Under the pieces are notes generated by a model that searched no databases, was not told where the DNA came from, and was given only the letters and a program-made list of their open reading frames with translations. Positions 6,191 through 8,865 of a DNA stretch of 8,865 nucleotides are shown one piece after another. The position numbers and the translations under genes are program-made. The stretch spans positions 1-8,865 of the forward strand of contig DAOVGF010000022.1 of the NCBI GenBank assembly GCA_030672545.1, given 5' to 3'. Position 1 is the first letter of the stretch, and every line of letters begins with the position of its first letter. The DNA comes from Candidatus Aerophobota bacterium. Lineage in GTDB: Bacteria; Aerophobota; Aerophobia; Aerophobales; Aerophobaceae.

Positions 6191-7303
6191 CTACTGATAA
6201 CGTCCAAATTGCTCCCAAACTTCATACATAGCCTCTACATTTTCCAGAGATGCATCAGAATTAACTTCTCCGTAGGCTATGAGTCCTCCCCGAGAGGAAG
6301 AGAAAAGTTTTAGTACCCTCTTTATATAATCCTTAACCTCCTCGGGAGAGGCTCTGTTTAATATATACTGGCGGTCAATATCGCTACGAAGGCAAACCTT
6401 ACCGGCGACCATTTGGGCTAATTGCTCCAAATTCATGGTGGAAAACTGAGGATTGAGAACATCCACGCCTATCTCGATCAAATCAGGGATTATATTTAGG
6501 GTGAATCCATCGGTATGAAAATGAACATGCCGACCGGCCTGGTGAACTAAGGCAAATAACCGAGCATAATAAGGCTTAAATATATCTCTCCATAAATGAG
6601 GAGGAATCATAAGCTGCTTTTGGGTTCCCCAATCATCCTGGAAAAGGATAGCATCTACTTCAAACTCCATCCACCTCTCCACTGTTTTTAGATTGTATTC
6701 CACGATCTTTTCGGCCAAATACCTCACTCGCTCCGGCTCCTGCATAATATCTATCATCAGGTTTTCGTAACCTCTCAGCCATTGCAGAAGCTCGAAGAGA
6801 TTGCCTCCGTAAGCAATGATATATTTTTGTTCCTCTTTAGCCTGTTGAACCGTCTTATCAATTTGAGGCAAGTCAAATCTCCAGTAGGCCAGAGCATCCG
6901 GGAATCTATATTCTTTCACCTTTTCCCATCTCTCCAGGGGGTGCCGGACTACCTGTCCCACTATTCCTGAGTCAATTCTTTCCCAGATACAACCCCACTC
7001 ATCGGTAGAGCGGCCTTTTTGTCCAACCTCGCCATATTGGTAAGTTCTGGCCTCCAGGTAACTGAAATCATCATTTATGTTTATTGACTGAGCAAGTTCC
7101 TTGGTATATTTATACCCGGCGGTAGCTGGTTTGCCACCTTTCCCCTTGAACGCCAAATCTCGAGGATACTTTTCCAGAATTTTGTTTAACCTCTGGCCGA
7201 ACTTAAACCAGGCCGCGGGTAAAACAGCATGCATAATAGGTACCCTATCCACTCCCTCAAACTCCACCGCCCTTCTTACTCTTTCTCGGCTACTCAAAGT
7301 CAT
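6191..7303 (-). CDS. Uroporphyrinogen decarboxylase-like (URO-D superfamily) protein
   Basis: The 370-residue product has the URO-D superfamily TIM-barrel pattern: N-terminal SSRERVRRAVEFEGVDRVPI (4-23), YGGNLFELLQWLRGYENLM (165-183), LFQDDWGTQKQLMIPP (220-235), a histidine cluster HVHFHTDG (259-266), IIPDLIEIGVDVLNPQ (271-286) and AYGEVNSDAS (343-352). The family includes true HemE and many corrinoid or thiol methyltransferases (MtaA/MtbA type). The methyltransferases bind zinc through HxC plus a later Cys; here the HxCG motif is HTDG, so that zinc site is changed. No haem-pathway or corrinoid-protein genes are nearby, so HemE is unlikely. AAAGGA lies upstream of the ATG at 7303. It appears to lead an operon with the YtfJ-like gene. 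Fold very sure, reaction unknown. Confidence 0.9.
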   Translation of the reverse strand: MTLSSRERVRRAVEFEGVDRVPIMHAVLPAAWFKFGQRLNKILEKYPRDLAFKGKGGKPATAGYKYTKELAQSININDDFSYLEARTYQYGEVGQKGRSTDEWGCIWERIDSGIVGQVVRHPLERWEKVKEYRFPDALAYWRFDLPQIDKTVQQAKEEQKYIIAYGGNLFELLQWLRGYENLMIDIMQEPERVRYLAEKIVEYNLKTVERWMEFEVDAILFQDDWGTQKQLMIPPHLWRDIFKPYYARLFALVHQAGRHVHFHTDGFTLNIIPDLIEIGVDVLNPQFSTMNLEQLAQMVAGKVCLRSDIDRQYILNRASPEEVKDYIKRVLKLFSSSRGGLIAYGEVNSDASLENVEAMYEVWEQFGRYQ

Positions 7304-7319
7304 AACTAAGTTTCCTTTC

Positions 7320-7341
7320 TTTGAAATGCTTTTGTTTCAAA
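7320..7341. repeat. Small inverted repeat upstream of the URO-D-like gene
   Basis: TTTGAAA (7320-7326) and TTTCAAA (7335-7341) form an exact 7-bp inverted repeat around an 8-nt spacer, 16 bp upstream of the start codon. It could be an operator or part of the leader; no regulator is linked to it. Confidence 0.4.
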
Positions 7342-7363
7342 ACAATAGTTTAGATTTCATAAA

Positions 7364-7497
7364 GGTAATCGCAGGTCTTAGGTTGCGCAAAGAGTTATGG
7401 TAGCCGCAGCTTTTAAGCTGCGTAAATAAACGCAGGCTAAAGCCTGCGCCTACCACTCTATCTTAGCCAAAAAAAGGGGTCCTTGAGGGCTATCCAA
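7364..7497 (-). repeat. Composite triple-hairpin repeat, copy B, with T-tract arm
   Basis: On the plus strand this reads as three 18-nt units. The first is decayed (7370-7387, CGCAGGTCTTAGGTTGCG); then come CGCAGCTT-TT-AAGCTGCG (7405-7422) and CGCAGGCT-AA-AGCCTGCG (7431-7448). They are linked by CAAAGAGT and TAAATAAA and bounded by GGTAATCGC/GGTAGCC on the left and CCTACC on the right. The part 7364-7454 aligns end to end with copy C (8647-8740) in the same orientation. Beyond it, 7455-7497 (ACTCTATCTTAG, seven A, GGGGTCCTTGAGGG) aligns with the arm of copy A in reverse complement, which defines the strand given here. Confidence 0.85.
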
Positions 7498-7577
7498 AAT
7501 TGACCCACCCTTATTGTTTTCAATACCATTTAATTGTCAAGCATGGGGTCATTACTAGTCAGATACAAATTCGTCCC
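7498..7577. other. AT-rich spacer downstream of the methyltransferase
   Basis: No ORF is seen between repeat B and the methyltransferase stop codon. On the minus strand TTGACA (7540-7535) with AACAAT 16 bp further on (7518-7513, 4 of 6) could be a weak promoter for the URO-D-like operon. If so, the transcript would carry repeat B in a leader of about 200 nt. This promoter is speculative. Confidence 0.3.
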
Positions 7578-8597
7578 CTAAGAATTCTCCGGAAGAGGAT
7601 TCCTCCATTGCCATCCCATTTGTCCTGTTTTCCTGTAAAGTTCTAACCTTCTTATAGTAATTTCTGCAAAAATGGGGTCTATATCAAATGTAAAAACCTT
7701 TCTATCAAGCTTTTCTCCGGCAATAAGCGTTGTTCCTGAATGGGCGAAAAAATCTACAACAAGCTTCCCTCTCTTACTACCGGTTAAAACTAATCTTTCA
7801 ATTGCTTTCAATGGCTTTTGAGCATAGCATCCCGGAACATTTTCTTCTAAACGATAAAACACTTGTTGAATGTCTATCCAAACATTTCCCGGTCTTATTG
7901 TGTCTGATTTACTTCGTTCTAAGTTTTCTAATAATTCCCCATTTACTACCTTATAATATCCTCTTAGAACTTTGGGAATATCGGTATAAACAACCTTAAA
8001 TTCTGGGTTTCCTTTGACATAGTATAAAAGTTCTTGTCTTATCCACATCCAGTTTTTTTGAGTTCCATATCCTCTTTGATTTCTCAAAGTAATAAAGTTT
8101 CTGGGTTTCAATTCTTTAAATTCCCTCATCAAGATGATAAGATCAGGCAGGGGCTGGAAATTATCTTTATAATCTGCACCAATCCATACGTATAGATGGG
8201 CATTTTTGTCCATTATTTTTATAGCATTCTTAACCCATTCTTGGGAGAAATCTAAATATTTTTGTAGGCTTATTTTAAACAAGTTTTTCGTATTTGCGTT
8301 TCCCACCGCCACATTATAAGGGGGATCATTTATTACAAGTGGAGCTTTTTCGTCTCCTACTATTTTCTTCACATCTTCAATCTTAGTAGCATCAAGTACA
8401 CCTACTTTATGTCCTCTAACTGGGTCTTCCCAAATATCTCCATACTTCAACCGGCAGAGTGGTAATATTTCCTTTCTTAATTGACCGTGGAAATCTAATC
8501 GCTGAAGTTTTTCGGTAGTTCTCCCCTTATTTTTGTCTTTTTCCACGCCATTTAACTCGGGGAATAAATTTAAATTTTGCCATTCTTTTACCTTCAT
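7578..8597 (-). CDS. Solitary beta-class DNA amino-methyltransferase (N6-adenine or N4-cytosine)
   Basis: The 339-residue product has catalytic motif IV as INDPPY (89-94) near the N-terminus and the AdoMet-binding motif I as VDFFAHSGTTLIAGEKLDRKVFTFDID split across 281-307. A motif X-like AQKPLKAIERLV (259-270) lies just before motif I. The order IV, target-recognition region (~150-255), X, I defines the beta class of DNA amino-methyltransferases. DPPY fits either N6-adenine or N4-cytosine methylation. Motif I is AHSGTT where GSGTT is usual. GAGGAGA (8611-8605) precedes the ATG by 7 nt. No restriction enzyme is visible, though the window ends 268 bp upstream. The gene is much more AT-rich than its neighbours (17 of 60 G+C at 7921-7980, 18 of 60 at 8041-8100) and is flanked by direct repeats B and C, suggesting recent transfer. 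Confidence 0.9.
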   Translation of the reverse strand: MKVKEWQNLNLFPELNGVEKDKNKGRTTEKLQRLDFHGQLRKEILPLCRLKYGDIWEDPVRGHKVGVLDATKIEDVKKIVGDEKAPLVINDPPYNVAVGNANTKNLFKISLQKYLDFSQEWVKNAIKIMDKNAHLYVWIGADYKDNFQPLPDLIILMREFKELKPRNFITLRNQRGYGTQKNWMWIRQELLYYVKGNPEFKVVYTDIPKVLRGYYKVVNGELLENLERSKSDTIRPGNVWIDIQQVFYRLEENVPGCYAQKPLKAIERLVLTGSKRGKLVVDFFAHSGTTLIAGEKLDRKVFTFDIDPIFAEITIRRLELYRKTGQMGWQWRNPLPENS

Positions 8598-8646
8598 AAC
8601 TCTATCTCCTCAATACAAGCGGCCAAATTTCGGATAACGGAGCCAC

Positions 8647-8740
8647 GGTAGCCGCAAGTTTTAACTTGCGCAAAGGAGTCACACAGTAGCCGCAAGTTTT
8701 AACTTGCGCAAATAAACGCAGGCTAAAGCCTGCGGCTACC
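8647..8740 (+). repeat. Composite triple-hairpin repeat, copy C
   Basis: Three intact 18-nt hairpins follow each other: CGCAAGTT-TT-AACTTGCG (8653-8670), the same again (8691-8708), and CGCAGGCT-AA-AGCCTGCG (8717-8734). They are linked by CAAAGGAGTCACACA and CAAATAAA. An outer stem GTAGCCGCA (8686-8694) can pair with TGCGGCTAC (8731-8739), giving a three-way junction as an alternative to separate hairpins. The element begins 49 bp upstream of the methyltransferase start codon and matches copy B in direct orientation. Confidence 0.9.
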
Positions 8741-8759
8741 GGATCATAACCGAGGAGTC

Positions 8760-8775
8760 AAAGCCTGCGGCTACC
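8760..8775 (+). repeat. Half unit of the same hairpin repeat
   Basis: AAAGCCTGCGGCTACC is identical to 8725-8740, the right half of copy C. The left arm is missing, so this is a truncated or decayed copy 19 bp further on. The shared word GAGTCA just before it (8754-8759) resembles the GGAGTCAC linker inside copy C. Confidence 0.75.
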
Positions 8776-8782
8776 CTCTTCC

Positions 8783-8820
8783 GTCATTGCGAGCTTGCTG
8801 AGAAAGCAAGCGTGGCAATC
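8783..8820. repeat. CATTGCGAGC...GGCAATC-type hairpin repeat
   Basis: GCTTGCT (8793-8799) pairs exactly with AGCAAGC (8805-8811) around a 5-nt loop, and the flanks TCATTGC and GGCAATC extend the inverted symmetry with interruptions. The wording TCATTGCGAGC...GCAATCCGCGAAGCG resembles dispersed non-coding repeats that I recall from many unrelated bacterial genomes; copy number in this genome cannot be seen here. The last 45 bases of the window contain no gene I can support. Confidence 0.6.
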
Positions 8821-8865
8821 CGCGAAGCGTCACGAGGGTGCCAAAGACAACCGTGGTGATCTTGC

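Noticed and set aside
6184..6225. Earlier ATG giving a 14-residue longer YtfJ-like protein
   Set aside because: It would bury the signal peptide and overlap the URO-D-like gene; the ATG at 6183 has AGAGG just upstream.
6191..7303. True uroporphyrinogen decarboxylase (HemE)
   Set aside because: No other haem genes are nearby, and the motif pattern (DDWGTQ, HTDG) fits the uncharacterised URO-D-like groups better than HemE.
7101..7403. Plus-strand frames at 3821-4039, 5837-6022, 6782-6970, 7101-7403 and 7730-7999
   Set aside because: All are antisense to, or mostly within, well-supported minus-strand genes and have no ribosome sites or motifs of note.
8647..8775. CRISPR array
   Set aside because: The repeated units are self-complementary hairpins with short related linkers, not regular repeats with unique spacers of constant length.

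Overview
The window looks like a chromosomal stretch from an uncultured, probably anaerobic bacterium. Genes have purine-rich Shine-Dalgarno sites and two promoters resemble sigma-70 boxes, so it reads as bacterial rather than archaeal. The mix of a DUF89/ARMT1-type protein, a URO-D-like protein without the usual zinc cysteines, an acetamidase/formamidase homologue, an ArsR-thiol-redox operon and many small dispersed hairpins suggests an environmental or candidate-phylum lineage. That placement is inference; nothing here fixes the taxon.

Layout. (1) 1-2085, minus: the N-terminal 695 residues of a secreted transglutaminase-like protein with a PsbP-like C-terminal domain, cut by the window edge, with a likely promoter at 2205-2232. 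(2) 2385-3329, plus: a compact three-gene operon (ArsR-family repressor, YruB-type glutaredoxin-like protein, thioredoxin). Its promoter has consensus -35 and -10 boxes, and a perfect 30-bp palindrome covers the -10 box. (3) 3382-4350, minus: acetamidase/formamidase family protein. (4) 4351-4786: a 436-bp gene-free divergent region carrying repeat copy A. (5) 4787-5638, plus: DUF89/ARMT1-like protein. (6) 7303-5644, minus: a two-gene operon of a URO-D-like protein and a secreted YtfJ-like thioredoxin-fold protein, converging on the DUF89 gene with only 5 bp between stop codons. (7) 7578-8597, minus: an AT-rich solitary beta-class DNA amino-methyltransferase, flanked by direct copies (B, C) of a ~94-bp triple-hairpin repeat. 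(8) 8741-8865: more repeat material, including a hairpin of the CATTGCGAGC...GGCAATC type.

The two strongest unexplained signals are these. First, the self-contained thiol-redox operon has an unusually perfect operator and a two-cysteine ArsR regulator. Second, there is a family of 18-nt hairpins, CGCA-N4-NN-N4-TGCG, whose inner base pairs differ between copies but change together on both arms. They assemble into larger composite elements near the DUF89, URO-D-like and methyltransferase genes and bracket the foreign-looking methyltransferase gene. No tRNA, rRNA, CRISPR array or transposase was seen.
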